42,645 bases of DNA from assembly GCA_017453865.1 (NCBI GenBank), contig JAFTEC010000029.1, positions 1 through 42,645 of the forward strand, written 5' to 3'. Of the stretch, positions 7,569-16,728 are shown piece by piece. Under the pieces are notes generated by a model. The model saw only the letters and a program-made list of their open reading frames with translations, searched no databases and had not been told where the DNA came from. The position numbers and the translations under genes are program-made. Source of the stretch: Lachnospiraceae bacterium (lineage in GTDB: Bacteria > Bacillota > Clostridia > Lachnospirales > Lachnospiraceae). Within the stretch, counting starts at the first letter, position 1. Every line of letters begins with the position of its first letter.

Positions 7569-9959
7569 ATGAGAAAAAAGACAGAAAAGCAAGTAAAACT
7601 AAAGAGGCTGCCCTGCATAGTTTTAAGGGATCTTACTATAATGCCGAATGTGATCATGCACTTTGATATTTCAGAGGAAATATCAATAAACGCCATGAAT
7701 CTCGCAATGGCAGGGACTCAGGAGCTTATCGTTGCGACTCCTCTGGATTCCGACAAGGAGACCATAGAGAATGTGGATATCAATGCAATCGGTACCCTTG
7801 TCAGCATAAAACAGGTTATCAAGATGCCGAACAAGATCTCCCGCATAATGGTGGAGGGCAAGGAGAGAGCTGAGATAGTCTCCTTCAGCGGCACAAAGAA
7901 GCTTAGAAAGGTGGATGTGAGAACCTTTTCAAAGGAGGAGCTTAATGATGTGACGCCCAAGAGGGCGGAGGCTATGCGCCGGGAGATACTGCAGCGCTTC
8001 TGGGAATACATCTCCTTTTTCCCCCGGACAGGAAAGACCTTCAGGGCACAGTTTCTGGAGATCGAGGATCTGGGTGATATGCTGGATGCCATCATTGCCA
8101 ATCTTCCGCTGGAAAATAAAAAGAAGCAGCACATCCTGGAATCCCTGAAAATCTCGGAAAGGTATGAGGAGGAGAGCAGGATACTTGAGGAGGAACTGGA
8201 CGTTGCACGTATCCGTTCGGAGCTTGCTGTGAAGGTTAACGGCAAGGTGGAAAAGGATCAGAAGGATTATGTGCTACGGGAGCAGCTCCGGTATATCAGG
8301 GAGGAGCTTGGAGACGATTCACCGGAGACCGAGGCGGATAAGTACAGGAAGGCTCTGGAAAAGCTGGATGCTCCCGAGGAAGTAAAGGAGCATATAGAAA
8401 AGGAGATAGACAGATTTACCAATATACCCTCAGGCTCTTCCGAGAGCGGGGTGGAGCAGGTTTATATCGAAACCCTGCTGGATATGCCTTGGAATAAGGG
8501 ATCTGAGGAGAATAAATCGCTCGACAATGCCGAGAGGATACTGGAGCGGGATCACTACGGCCTGAAGAAGGTTAAGGAAAGGATGCTGGAATTTCTGGCA
8601 GTGAAAAACCTTACCGAGAAGGGTCAGAGTCCGATAATCCTTCTGGTGGGCCCTCCGGGAACGGGAAAGACCTCCATAGCCAAATCCATTGCCGAAGCAC
8701 TGAACAGAAAGTATATACGTATTTCACTCGGTGGTGTTAGGGATGAAGCGGAGATAAGGGGTCACAGAAAGACTTATGTGGGAGCCATGCCCGGAGTTAT
8801 CGCAAAGGGCTTACAGCACGCCAAGGTCAGGAATCCCCTCATTCTTCTTGACGAGATAGACAAGATAAGCTCCGAATACCACGGAGCAACTGCTTCTGCC
8901 CTTCTGGAGGTCCTGGATTCGGAGCAGAACAGGTTTTTCAGGGATCACTATATCGAGGTCCCCCTTGACCTTTCAGACGTGCTCTTTATAGCTACCGCGA
9001 ATACCACGGATACCATACCGGTACCGCTTCTTGACAGGATGGAGGTCGTGGAGGTATCGGGTTATACTGAAAACGAGAAATTCCATATTGCAAAGGAGCA
9101 CCTGATCGGGAAGCAGCTTAAGAAGAACGGCCTTAAGAGAGGAAACCTCAGGATAAACGATTCGGCAATAAGAGCCATGATAACCTCCTATACAAGAGAA
9201 TCCGGGGTGCGAAGCCTGGAACGCCGTATAGGAGAGATATGCAGAAAGACCGCGAGAAAGGTATATTCAGAGGAAAAAAGCCATATCTCGGTAAATGCGA
9301 AAAATCTGGAGGAATATCTCGGAAATGTGAAGTATCTTCCGGAGGATCAGGCAAAGAAGCCGGAGATAGGCATAGTCAGGGGACTTGCCTGGACAAGCGT
9401 CGGGGGCGTGACCCTTGAGATAGAGGTGAACGAGATGCCCGGAAAGGGCGCTCTGACTCTGACGGGACAGCTGGGAGATGTGATGAAGGAATCAGCGAAC
9501 ATTGCCTTCACGCTGGTACGCAGCATGACAGAGAAGTACGGAAAGGACGCCAGGTATTTTAAGAGTCACGATTTTCATCTTCACATTCCGGAGGGGGCGG
9601 TGCCGAAGGACGGTCCCTCTGCGGGAATAACCATGACTACGGCACTCTTCAGTGTGGCAACCGATTCTCCGGTAAGAGGGGACATAGCCATGACCGGAGA
9701 GATAGACCTGAGGGGTAATGTTCTTCCGATAGGAGGCTTAAAGGAAAAGCTGCTGGCCGCGAAAAACGCAAAGATGCAGACAGTCCTCGTTCCCGAAAAG
9801 AATAAGAGGGATTTTTCCGAGATATCCGGGGAGATCACCGAAGGGCTGGATATCGTCTATGTAAAGAGGATAGAGGAAGTACTGGAAAGGGCTCTTGTAA
9901 AAATGCCCGTTGAAAAAGAGGCGGCAAAGAGAACAAGGTCCGGCAGCGGTAAGAAATGA
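7569..9959 (+). CDS. lon: Lon ATP-dependent protease
   Basis: LonA-type protease of 796 residues. The N-domain begins LKRLPCIVLRDLTIMP. The ATPase has Walker A GPPGTGKT (361-368), LILLDEIDK as Walker B, and sensor motifs. The protease domain holds the Ser-Lys dyad S684 (PKDGPSAGITM) and K727 (GGLKEKLLAA). It degrades misfolded and regulatory proteins in the cytoplasm. The frame is open further upstream to a GTG at 7503, but that stretch is a hairpin-forming leader, so ATG 7569 is preferred; its ribosome site is weak (GTGGTAATAAA). The engB start overlaps the stop (ATGA). Confidence 0.95.
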   Translation: MRKKTEKQVKLKRLPCIVLRDLTIMPNVIMHFDISEEISINAMNLAMAGTQELIVATPLDSDKETIENVDINAIGTLVSIKQVIKMPNKISRIMVEGKERAEIVSFSGTKKLRKVDVRTFSKEELNDVTPKRAEAMRREILQRFWEYISFFPRTGKTFRAQFLEIEDLGDMLDAIIANLPLENKKKQHILESLKISERYEEESRILEEELDVARIRSELAVKVNGKVEKDQKDYVLREQLRYIREELGDDSPETEADKYRKALEKLDAPEEVKEHIEKEIDRFTNIPSGSSESGVEQVYIETLLDMPWNKGSEENKSLDNAERILERDHYGLKKVKERMLEFLAVKNLTEKGQSPIILLVGPPGTGKTSIAKSIAEALNRKYIRISLGGVRDEAEIRGHRKTYVGAMPGVIAKGLQHAKVRNPLILLDEIDKISSEYHGATASALLEVLDSEQNRFFRDHYIEVPLDLSDVLFIATANTTDTIPVPLLDRMEVVEVSGYTENEKFHIAKEHLIGKQLKKNGLKRGNLRINDSAIRAMITSYTRESGVRSLERRIGEICRKTARKVYSEEKSHISVNAKNLEEYLGNVKYLPEDQAKKPEIGIVRGLAWTSVGGVTLEIEVNEMPGKGALTLTGQLGDVMKESANIAFTLVRSMTEKYGKDARYFKSHDFHLHIPEGAVPKDGPSAGITMTTALFSVATDSPVRGDIAMTGEIDLRGNVLPIGGLKEKLLAAKNAKMQTVLVPEKNKRDFSEISGEITEGLDIVYVKRIEEVLERALVKMPVEKEAAKRTRSGSGKK

Positions 9960-10564
9960 TCATAAAGAATGTGGAACTGGAAACGGTCATTGGTGTCACC
10001 ACGAAGACCATACCCCTTACGGGGCAGCCGGAAATAGCTTTTGCCGGACGAAGCAACGCGGGGAAGTCAACCCTGATAAACGCCCTTATGAACCGCAGGA
10101 ATTATGCCAGGGTTTCGGAGACACCGGGAAAGACCCGCACCATGAATTTTTATCATATAAATAATGAGTTTTACTTTGTGGATCTTCCGGGCTACGGCTA
10201 CGCAAAGGTGAAGACGGATTTCAGGGAGGAATGGGGCCCCATGATAGAGGGCTATTTTGCAGGATCAAGGGACCTTAGAGCCATCTTTCTACTTATGGAT
10301 ATCAGAAGGGATCCGAATAAGGATGACCTTATGATGCTGGACTGGATGGAGCACTCAGGCTTTGAACCCATAGTAATAGCCACAAAATCCGACAAGGTAA
10401 AAAGGCAGGAAAGGATCAAAAGGCTTGACAGCCTGAAAAACACTCTGGAAGCAAAGCTGAAGAGTGAAGCAAGGATAATCCCTTTTTCTTCCCTGGATAA
10501 ATCGGGAAGGGACGAGATATATGAAGTGATAGATGAGATACTGGAAAGGAGTGTTGAAGAATGA
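9956..10564 (+). CDS. engB: Ribosome biogenesis GTPase EngB/YsxC
   Basis: A 202-residue TrmE-Era-EngA-like GTPase needed for 50S subunit assembly. Motifs are G1 GRSNAGKS (31-38), G2 threonine in ETPGKT (55-60), G3 DLPG (76-79) and G4 TKSD (143-146). The position after lon is the usual Firmicutes order. It overlaps lon and the next gene through ATGA junctions, so it is probably translationally coupled on both sides. Confidence 0.96.
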   Translation: MIIKNVELETVIGVTTKTIPLTGQPEIAFAGRSNAGKSTLINALMNRRNYARVSETPGKTRTMNFYHINNEFYFVDLPGYGYAKVKTDFREEWGPMIEGYFAGSRDLRAIFLLMDIRRDPNKDDLMMLDWMEHSGFEPIVIATKSDKVKRQERIKRLDSLKNTLEAKLKSEARIIPFSSLDKSGRDEIYEVIDEILERSVEE

Positions 10565-11688
10565 CAAAGGTTGACATAATTTCAGGTTTTTTGGGAGCAG
10601 GGAAGACCACCTTAATAAAGAAGCTTATCGCGGAGTCCTTTAAGGGACAGCAGGTGGTACTCATAGAAAATGAATTCGGAGAGATCGGCATTGACGGAGG
10701 TTTCTTAAAGGATGCCGGTATAAATATCACGGAAATGAACTCCGGCTGTATCTGCTGCTCTCTTGTTGGTGATTTCAGTACGGCGCTGAAGGAAGTGGTT
10801 GAAAAGTACCATCCCGAAAGGATAATAATCGAGCCCTCCGGGGTAGGAAAGCTCTCCGATGTGGCGAGAGCCGTGGAGAGAGCAGACGGTGATGAGCTTA
10901 AGGTAAACAGTATGGTCACCGTTGTGGACGGCAATAAGGCAAAGATGTATATGAAGAACTTCGGGGAGTTCTTTAATAATCAGGTGGAGACCGCGGGAAC
11001 CATCATAATAAGCCGCAGTCAGTCGATAAAGCAGGAAAAGCTCGACGAGCTCCACAGTCTTCTTCGTGAGCACAATAAGGAGGCTGTTATCATAACCACT
11101 CCCTGGGATGAATTAAAGGGGGATCAGATCCTTTCGGCAATGGAAAAGGGTCATACTCTGGTGGATTCGCTGCTTGAAGAGATTATGTCAAAGCCCCATG
11201 ATGAGGATGAACACGAACACCATCATCATCACGAGCATGACCACGATCACGAGCATGACCATGACCACGAGCTTGACCACGACCACGAGCATGACCATGA
11301 CCACGAGCATGAGTATCACCACGATCACGAGCATGAGCATGACCATGACCACGGGCATGAGCATCATCATGATCACGATCACCATCACCATCATCACGAC
11401 CATGATGCGGATGAGGTATTCCAGAGCTGGGGCGAAGAAACCGCACGAAAATATGATCAGGACGAGATCAGAGCTATCCTTGAGAAGCTTAAGGAGGGAG
11501 ATAGCTACGGCATGGTACTGAGAGCCAAGGGCTATGTTCCGGACAAAAACGGAGGCGAATGGATACACTTCGATCTTACACCCGGAGAGTATGAGATCCG
11601 TAAGGGATCGGCGGACTACACCGGACGTATCTGTGTTATCGGTTCAGGCATAAAGGAAGACCTTTTGAGGGAGCTTTTCAATGTTTAA
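10561..11688 (+). CDS. G3E family (CobW/COG0523) GTPase with very long His-rich segment
   Basis: 375-residue G3E GTPase, the family of metal-insertion chaperones (CobW, ZNG1/YeiR, UreG, HypB). Walker A GFLGAGKT is at 9-16, the metal motif CICC at 63-66, EPSG at 91-94 and TVVD at 120-123. The base-recognition NKxD is replaced by SRSQ (151-154). Residues about 213-285 are a low-complexity His/Asp/Glu run holding roughly 38 histidines, followed by a short C-terminal domain. Such runs bind Zn, Ni or Co in related proteins, so metal storage or delivery is the likely role. It overlaps engB by four bases and the next G3E gene by eight. The metal is not identifiable from sequence, and no Zur box was recognised. 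Confidence 0.88.
   Translation: MTKVDIISGFLGAGKTTLIKKLIAESFKGQQVVLIENEFGEIGIDGGFLKDAGINITEMNSGCICCSLVGDFSTALKEVVEKYHPERIIIEPSGVGKLSDVARAVERADGDELKVNSMVTVVDGNKAKMYMKNFGEFFNNQVETAGTIIISRSQSIKQEKLDELHSLLREHNKEAVIITTPWDELKGDQILSAMEKGHTLVDSLLEEIMSKPHDEDEHEHHHHHEHDHDHEHDHDHELDHDHEHDHDHEHEYHHDHEHEHDHDHGHEHHHDHDHHHHHHDHDADEVFQSWGEETARKYDQDEIRAILEKLKEGDSYGMVLRAKGYVPDKNGGEWIHFDLTPGEYEIRKGSADYTGRICVIGSGIKEDLLRELFNV
11205..11412 (+). repeat. Imperfect CAYGAYCACGA tandem repeat encoding the His-rich segment
   Basis: A run of short GAY/GAG-CAY units inside the GTPase gene, with variants of CATGACCACGAG repeated many times. It translates as alternating His-Asp and His-Glu. Such a tract is prone to slippage, so its length may differ between strains. 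Confidence 0.8.
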
Positions 11689-12643
11689 GAGTAAGGAAGT
11701 AGCTGTATATCTTTTTTTCGGTTTTCTGGAGGGCGGCAAGACCAGCTTTATCCGGGAGACCCTGAAGGAGGGACAGTTCCGGGACGGGAAAAAGACCGTT
11801 TACATCCTGTGTGAGGAGGGGCTGGAGGAGATCGACGAGGAGACCCTTCTTCTGAATAAGTTCAAGACCGTCAATATAGAGGAACAGTCTGAAATCAGCG
11901 AAGAGCGCTTTCTGGAGATAGACAGGAAGCTGAAGCCCGACAGGGTAATCATTGAATATAACGGCATGTGGGATCAGGATGTCCTGATAGAGGCACTGCC
12001 GGAAAACTGGCTTGTCGCGGAGGGCATTGCGGCTGTTGACGCCTCCACCTACACGGATCATCTGAACAATATGAAGATGCTGATGCTTAATCAGTTTACT
12101 TACTCGGATCTCATACTATTCAACAGATGTACGGAGGAGATGGCGGAGTCCGGGGAGCTTGCCGGCTTCAAAAGGACAGCCAGGGCAAAGAACCGGCGCG
12201 CTCAGGTCATTTTCGAGATGACCGACGGAAGGATAAACAATGATATCAGGGAAGAGCTTCCCTATGACCTGGATTCCGATCTTATCGATATCGAGGACGA
12301 TGACTTCGGCATCTGGTATATAGATTCCTTTGACCATATGGACAACTACATCGGGAAAAGAGTCCGCTTTAAGGGACAGGTATATTTCCCGAAAAAGAGA
12401 GACCGGGATATCTTTGTTCCGGGAAGGTTTGCCATGACCTGCTGCGCCGCGGACATACAGTTTGTGGGCTTCCAGTGCAGATATGAGCATGCGGAGGAGC
12501 TGAAGGAGAAGGATTTCATAACCGTGACCGCTACCGTCAGGGCAGCAAAGATGGACGGAGTCGAGGGTCCGGTCCCCTTCCTCATAGCTGATACGGTGGA
12601 GCCCTCAGATCCGCCGGAAGAAGAAGTGGTAATGTTCAATTAA
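11681..12643 (+). CDS. G3E-like GTPase domain fused to DUF1980/TIGR03943-like C-terminal domain
   Basis: 320 residues. The N-terminal half resembles the preceding GTPase with Walker A GFLEGGKT (14-21), EYNG (92-95) where the neighbour has EPSG, and NRCT (148-151) at the NKxD position. The CxCC metal motif is absent. The C-terminal part (about 205-305) contains KRVRFKGQVYF and RFAMTCCAADIQFVGF, which resembles the cysteine-containing soluble domain of YcgQ/TIGR03943 proteins, themselves often linked to CobW-type proteins and zinc. Inferred role is an accessory subunit or partner of the His-rich GTPase in metal trafficking. The start codon lies inside the upstream gene. The GTPase kinship is well supported; the C-terminal assignment is from motif memory. 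Confidence 0.75.
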   Translation: MFKSKEVAVYLFFGFLEGGKTSFIRETLKEGQFRDGKKTVYILCEEGLEEIDEETLLLNKFKTVNIEEQSEISEERFLEIDRKLKPDRVIIEYNGMWDQDVLIEALPENWLVAEGIAAVDASTYTDHLNNMKMLMLNQFTYSDLILFNRCTEEMAESGELAGFKRTARAKNRRAQVIFEMTDGRINNDIREELPYDLDSDLIDIEDDDFGIWYIDSFDHMDNYIGKRVRFKGQVYFPKKRDRDIFVPGRFAMTCCAADIQFVGFQCRYEHAEELKEKDFITVTATVRAAKMDGVEGPVPFLIADTVEPSDPPEEEVVMFN

Positions 12644-12660
12644 AGGAGCAGAGCGGCATT

Positions 12661-14058
12661 ATGGATCTTTCCAGAAGGGAATATCTGCTTATAATAATCC
12701 TTATGACCGTCGGGGCTTTTATCGTTTCTTTTGCTGCGGGAAAGGTGTTTAAGAAAAAAAAACTCTTCCCGCCGCTTTTTATATTCATAAATTCTCTTTT
12801 GCTCCACAGCTTTTACATAGCTTACACCGATACCTGGGTCAGGCAGCATGATGTCATAGGCTTTGGTAATAAAAAGGGCATCGGTCAGGCTGCACTCATT
12901 GAGTATCTGATGAATGAGGGGCATCTTCCGGATTTTGATCCCACCACGAAATGGGGCTTTTTCCAGCCTCTTCTTCATCATATCATTGCGGCTGCCTTTT
13001 TGAAGCTGAGCCTCCTTAGGGGGATGAAGTTGGGCAGAGCCGCAGAGAGCCTGCAGATACTTACGCTTATATACAGCCTGGTGTTCATACTGTACGGTTT
13101 CAGGATCTTTACCCTGATGGGGCTTAAGGACAGGGCTCTTTATCTTGCAGAGGCACTGCTGGCATTTCATCCGGTTCTGATCCTCCTTTCGGGCAGCATC
13201 AATAATGACCTTCTGAGTCATATGCTACTTGTGATGGCTGTATATTACGCCCTGAAGTGGCAGAGGGACGACAGACTGCCGGACCTTCTCATTACGGCAC
13301 TTATGATCGGTCTTTCAATGATGTCAAAGCTGTCCGGCGTCCTTGTGGCTCCCGCGGTGGCGTATCTGATGGGCTTCAGGCTTTTCACAGAAGGAAAGGA
13401 AGTAAAGAAGCTTATAAAGCGTTTGGGTGAATATTTCCTCTTTGCGCTTGTGGTCTTTCCAACGGGTCTTTTCTTCCCTCTAAGAAATCTGATCCTTTTC
13501 AAGGTACCCCTGACCTTTATGCCGGAGGTGGGAGAGGATCTTTCGGGTTACAGCCTGCTTCAGCGTTTCCTTGACATAAGGACCGGAACCCCATACGCCT
13601 GCATGATAAAAAACGGGAGCCCTTATGACGAGTTCAATATCTTCCTTCTTCTGATAAAAACAGGGCTCACCGGCGAGTATGATTACAGCGTTTTTAATCC
13701 CTATATCACTCCCTTCGCCTGGATCCTATTTATTTCGGGCTCTCTTCTGTTTATCACGGTATCGCTTATCTTCATATTTATTTTAAGGGGAAAGCTCATA
13801 AAAGAAGTGCCAATACGCCTGTTCTGGAGTATACTGATACTTACGGGGATACTCTTCCAGATGAGGCTTATGATATCGGTTCCGAATTTCAGCTCGGGAG
13901 ACCTTAGGTACATTGCCTGGATAATACTGCCGGCCGCCCTTCTTACCGGACTGTACGTAGATACGGGAAAAAGAGGGGTTGTGCGCTTCATATATCTCGA
14001 AAGCGGGGTATTCATACTGTCCTCCGCAGCGGTATATTATCTGCTGGGACTCCCGTGA
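12661..14058 (+). CDS. Polytopic membrane protein, GT-C (PMT/ArnT-like) glycosyltransferase candidate
   Basis: 465 residues with about ten to twelve hydrophobic segments. After the first two membrane segments comes a loop with DTWVRQHDV (57-65), and later QPLLHHIIAAAF and SGSINNDLLSHML. An acidic residue pair in the first outer loop and such HH/NND motifs are typical of GT-C enzymes that use lipid-linked sugars (GT39/GT83 type). Acceptor and donor are unknown. GGAGC lies about 13 bases before ATG, and the gene follows the G3E pair by 17 bases. A repeat element sits after its stop. Confidence 0.65.
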   Translation: MDLSRREYLLIIILMTVGAFIVSFAAGKVFKKKKLFPPLFIFINSLLLHSFYIAYTDTWVRQHDVIGFGNKKGIGQAALIEYLMNEGHLPDFDPTTKWGFFQPLLHHIIAAAFLKLSLLRGMKLGRAAESLQILTLIYSLVFILYGFRIFTLMGLKDRALYLAEALLAFHPVLILLSGSINNDLLSHMLLVMAVYYALKWQRDDRLPDLLITALMIGLSMMSKLSGVLVAPAVAYLMGFRLFTEGKEVKKLIKRLGEYFLFALVVFPTGLFFPLRNLILFKVPLTFMPEVGEDLSGYSLLQRFLDIRTGTPYACMIKNGSPYDEFNIFLLLIKTGLTGEYDYSVFNPYITPFAWILFISGSLLFITVSLIFIFILRGKLIKEVPIRLFWSILILTGILFQMRLMISVPNFSSGDLRYIAWIILPAALLTGLYVDTGKRGVVRFIYLESGVFILSSAAVYYLLGLP

Positions 14059-14063
14059 GAAAA

Positions 14064-14093
14064 GTGATCCTGAGCGCCGGAAGAGGATCTTTA
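14064..14093. repeat. Short intergenic palindromic element, copy A
   Basis: GATCCT (14066-14071) and AGGATC (14084-14089) form a stem around GAGCGCCGGAAG, followed by TTT. It shares CCTGAGCG and AGGATCTTT with two further elements in this window (35175-35265 and 38759-38783). Confidence 0.55.
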
Positions 14094-14125
14094 GCTTGAT
14101 ACAGGAAACAGAAAGGTAAACACAG

Positions 14126-15148
14126 ATGAAGCTCATACACTGTTCAGACATCCATCTGGATGCCGCCATGTCCTCATTAAAGGATGAAAAAAAAGCGGAG
14201 GAGAGACGCAGCGAGATACTCCTGACCTTCGTCCGCATGGTAAGGTATGCCGCAAAAAATGACATAAAGGCAATACTTATAGTGGGGGATCTTTTTGACA
14301 GTATCAGGATAAATCCCACCACTCTGGATATTGTGGAGAAATGTATCATCGGGAATCCGGGCATAGACTTTTACTATACAGCCGGAAATCATGAAAAAGA
14401 GGCCTTTTTCAGCGCTCTGGAGGATATTCCAAGGAATCTGAAGACCTTTGACCGTACCACTACCTACAGGTACGATGAAGGTATCACTATCTCCTCCGTA
14501 TCGGATCCCTCGGAGCTTGACCTCCTTCCCGCTGATTTCAATATAGTGCTCTATCACGGGACTATACGACCCAATGACTGGGCGAATAAGAACATAGACT
14601 ACCTTGCCCTTGGACACTACCACAGTCTGAAGGAGGGCTCTCTCGGCAGCAGGGGCAGGTTCTGCTATTCAGGCTGTCTCGAGGGACGGGGCTTTGACGA
14701 ATGTGGGGAAAAGGGCTTTGTCAGGCTGCATATCGAGAACGGCATTTTAGAGCCCGTATTTATGCAGGCATCGAAGCGGACGATCCATGAAATAAGCATC
14801 GATATATCGGAAGCAGATGGAACAGGAGATGCCGATTCCCTTATTTCCGCTGAGATCGGGAAAAGAGCCATAGCCGCGGATGACCTCATTAAGATAGTTC
14901 TCACGGGCACCGCAAAGAATGAGATCAATACAGGCTTTCTTACAAAGAAGTATGAAGAGGATTTCTATGCCGTGAATATCGTTGACGACACCTCTGCAGC
15001 CGTTATCGAAGACAGTGCAGCGGAGTACGATATCTCACTGAAGGGTGAATTCATAAGGCTGGTTATGGAAAAGGACTGGACAGAGGATGAAAAGAAGGCT
15101 GTTATAGAGATGGGAACGGCAGCTTTGGGAGGAAAGAGTATCTTATGA
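14126..15148 (+). CDS. SbcD/YhaO-like metallophosphoesterase (DNA repair exonuclease subunit)
   Basis: 340 residues with the calcineurin-like metal-binding blocks: DIH (D8, H10), GDLFD (D55), GNHE (N88, H89), VLYHG and LGHYHS. SbcD/Mre11-type nucleases use two metals to cut DNA ends and work with an SbcC/Rad50 ATPase. The next gene, overlapping by ATGA, is exactly such an ATPase, so the two probably form a complex resembling Bacillus YhaO/YhaN. AAAGG precedes ATG by about 10 bases. The C-terminal half is less conserved and probably mediates partner contact. Confidence 0.88.
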   Translation: MKLIHCSDIHLDAAMSSLKDEKKAEERRSEILLTFVRMVRYAAKNDIKAILIVGDLFDSIRINPTTLDIVEKCIIGNPGIDFYYTAGNHEKEAFFSALEDIPRNLKTFDRTTTYRYDEGITISSVSDPSELDLLPADFNIVLYHGTIRPNDWANKNIDYLALGHYHSLKEGSLGSRGRFCYSGCLEGRGFDECGEKGFVRLHIENGILEPVFMQASKRTIHEISIDISEADGTGDADSLISAEIGKRAIAADDLIKIVLTGTAKNEINTGFLTKKYEEDFYAVNIVDDTSAAVIEDSAAEYDISLKGEFIRLVMEKDWTEDEKKAVIEMGTAALGGKSIL

Positions 15149-16722
15149 GGATCCTTGCTTGTTATATAGAGAATTTCGGCTCCCTTCACCATGTGAAGTG
15201 CAGCCTGAATAAGGGGCTTAATTCCCTTAATCAGAGGAACGGCTGGGGAAAGAGCACCTTTGCGGTTTTTTTACGGGCCATGTTTTACGGCCTCGATAAT
15301 CCGAAGAACGTAAGCTCCTATGATCCGAAGGATCACAGAAAAAACCTGAATCCCTGGCAGGGGGGCAATTTCGGAGGCTATCTCGAATTTGAGACCGGAG
15401 GAAAGGAATACAGGGTCACCAGGTTTTTCGGTGAAAGAAAGAGTGATGACTCCTTTGAGCTTACGGATCTCGAAACCATGAAGCCTTCAACGGACTTTAC
15501 CTCATCCTTGGGAGAAGAGCTTTTCGGCATCGATGCATACGGCTATGAGAGGAGTGTATATATACCCCATAATGACCTCTCCATAGGCACCGATGACAGT
15601 GTGAATACAAAGCTTCTTGGCCTTCTTGAAAGTGACGGGAAGGATAATGCCTATGAGGATGCGGTAAAGCTCCTGACAGACGCCAGACGTGAGCTGAAGA
15701 AGACCGGAGGCCGGGGAAAGATAGACCGGGATTCGGAGGAAAAGGCGGGTCTGGAGGTAAGGCTCCGGAAGGCTCTGGACGGTGAAAAGAAGACCGCGGA
15801 GAAAAAGACGGAGCTCGCAGCCGCCGTAAAGGAAAAGGAGGGCTGCAGGGCTGAGAGGGAGCAGGCCGAGAAGGAGCTTACGGAATTCACGGAGAAAAAT
15901 GTTTCCAGAGGCGGCAAAACGGGAATGCTGGTCTTCGGAGTACTCCTTATCATACTCGCAATTGCGGCAGGGGCTGCCGGAGGATTTGCTGTTATGAGGC
16001 TGCCGGCTTTCTATTTTTACGGCCAGGTGGCTTCCCTGGCGGGAGCGGTACTCTTCCTCATAGCTCTTATAATCCTCATTGCAAGGCATTTCGGGATAAA
16101 AAAGAAAACGAAGGAATTTGCGGAGCTTCAGGACAGGGTAACGGATAAGCGGAAGAGCTTTGAAGCCGCATCCGAAAGAGAGGGGGAGCTTAAGCGGGAG
16201 ATAGACGGACTTAACCGTGAATACGAGGATCCGGAGAAGCTTAGGCAGGAGATAGACAGACTTCAGTTAGCAGGAAATGAAGACCGGGAGAAGCTTGGGC
16301 ATATTGAGCGCACCCTGGAGCTTCTTTCTGAGGCGAGGCAGAGCCTTTCCGGTCACTATATGGACCGGCTGAAGTCCAAGTTTTCGACCTACCTCGAGAA
16401 AGCAGGAATGGGAAGCAGCGGGGCTTTGATGGATACTGATTTCAATATCAGCATTGAAAGATCCGGAGCCCTTCATCCGGTAATGTCGGAAAGCAGCGGT
16501 CTAAGGGACATCATAAACCTGAGCGCCCGCTTCGCCCTTATCGATGCGCTGTTTGAGAATGACAAGCCCTGTGTTATACTTGATGACGTAATGAACAATC
16601 TGGATGAGGAGCGCTTCGTAAGCGCCATGCGGATGACAGAGGAATTTGCAAAGGACTGCCAGGTCATATACCTGACCTGCAACAGCAGCAGAACACCGGA
16701 ACAAATAAAAAAAGGAGAGTAA
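15145..16722 (+). CDS. SbcC/YhaN-like SMC-type ATPase with two membrane helices
   Basis: 525 residues. The N-lobe has IENFGSL and Walker A NGWGKST (32-38); the C-lobe has the signature-like SESSGLRDIINLSARFAL and Walker B CVILDDVMNNLDEERF (D480, D481). Between them lies a short charged coiled coil interrupted by two strong hydrophobic segments (about 261-285 and 292-316), which would tether the ATPase to the membrane. Full SbcC is about 1000 residues and YhaN proteins about 950, so the coiled coil here is much reduced. It is coupled to the nuclease gene upstream. Likely a membrane-associated DNA-end processing complex; the target is unknown. Confidence 0.85.
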   Translation: MRILACYIENFGSLHHVKCSLNKGLNSLNQRNGWGKSTFAVFLRAMFYGLDNPKNVSSYDPKDHRKNLNPWQGGNFGGYLEFETGGKEYRVTRFFGERKSDDSFELTDLETMKPSTDFTSSLGEELFGIDAYGYERSVYIPHNDLSIGTDDSVNTKLLGLLESDGKDNAYEDAVKLLTDARRELKKTGGRGKIDRDSEEKAGLEVRLRKALDGEKKTAEKKTELAAAVKEKEGCRAEREQAEKELTEFTEKNVSRGGKTGMLVFGVLLIILAIAAGAAGGFAVMRLPAFYFYGQVASLAGAVLFLIALIILIARHFGIKKKTKEFAELQDRVTDKRKSFEAASEREGELKREIDGLNREYEDPEKLRQEIDRLQLAGNEDREKLGHIERTLELLSEARQSLSGHYMDRLKSKFSTYLEKAGMGSSGALMDTDFNISIERSGALHPVMSESSGLRDIINLSARFALIDALFENDKPCVILDDVMNNLDEERFVSAMRMTEEFAKDCQVIYLTCNSSRTPEQIKKGE

Positions 16723-16728
16723 ACGGTT

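Noticed and set aside
11205-11412. Tandem repeat that could look like a CRISPR array or satellite
   Set aside because: Units are short, without spacers, and in frame inside a G3E GTPase gene encoding a His-rich segment.
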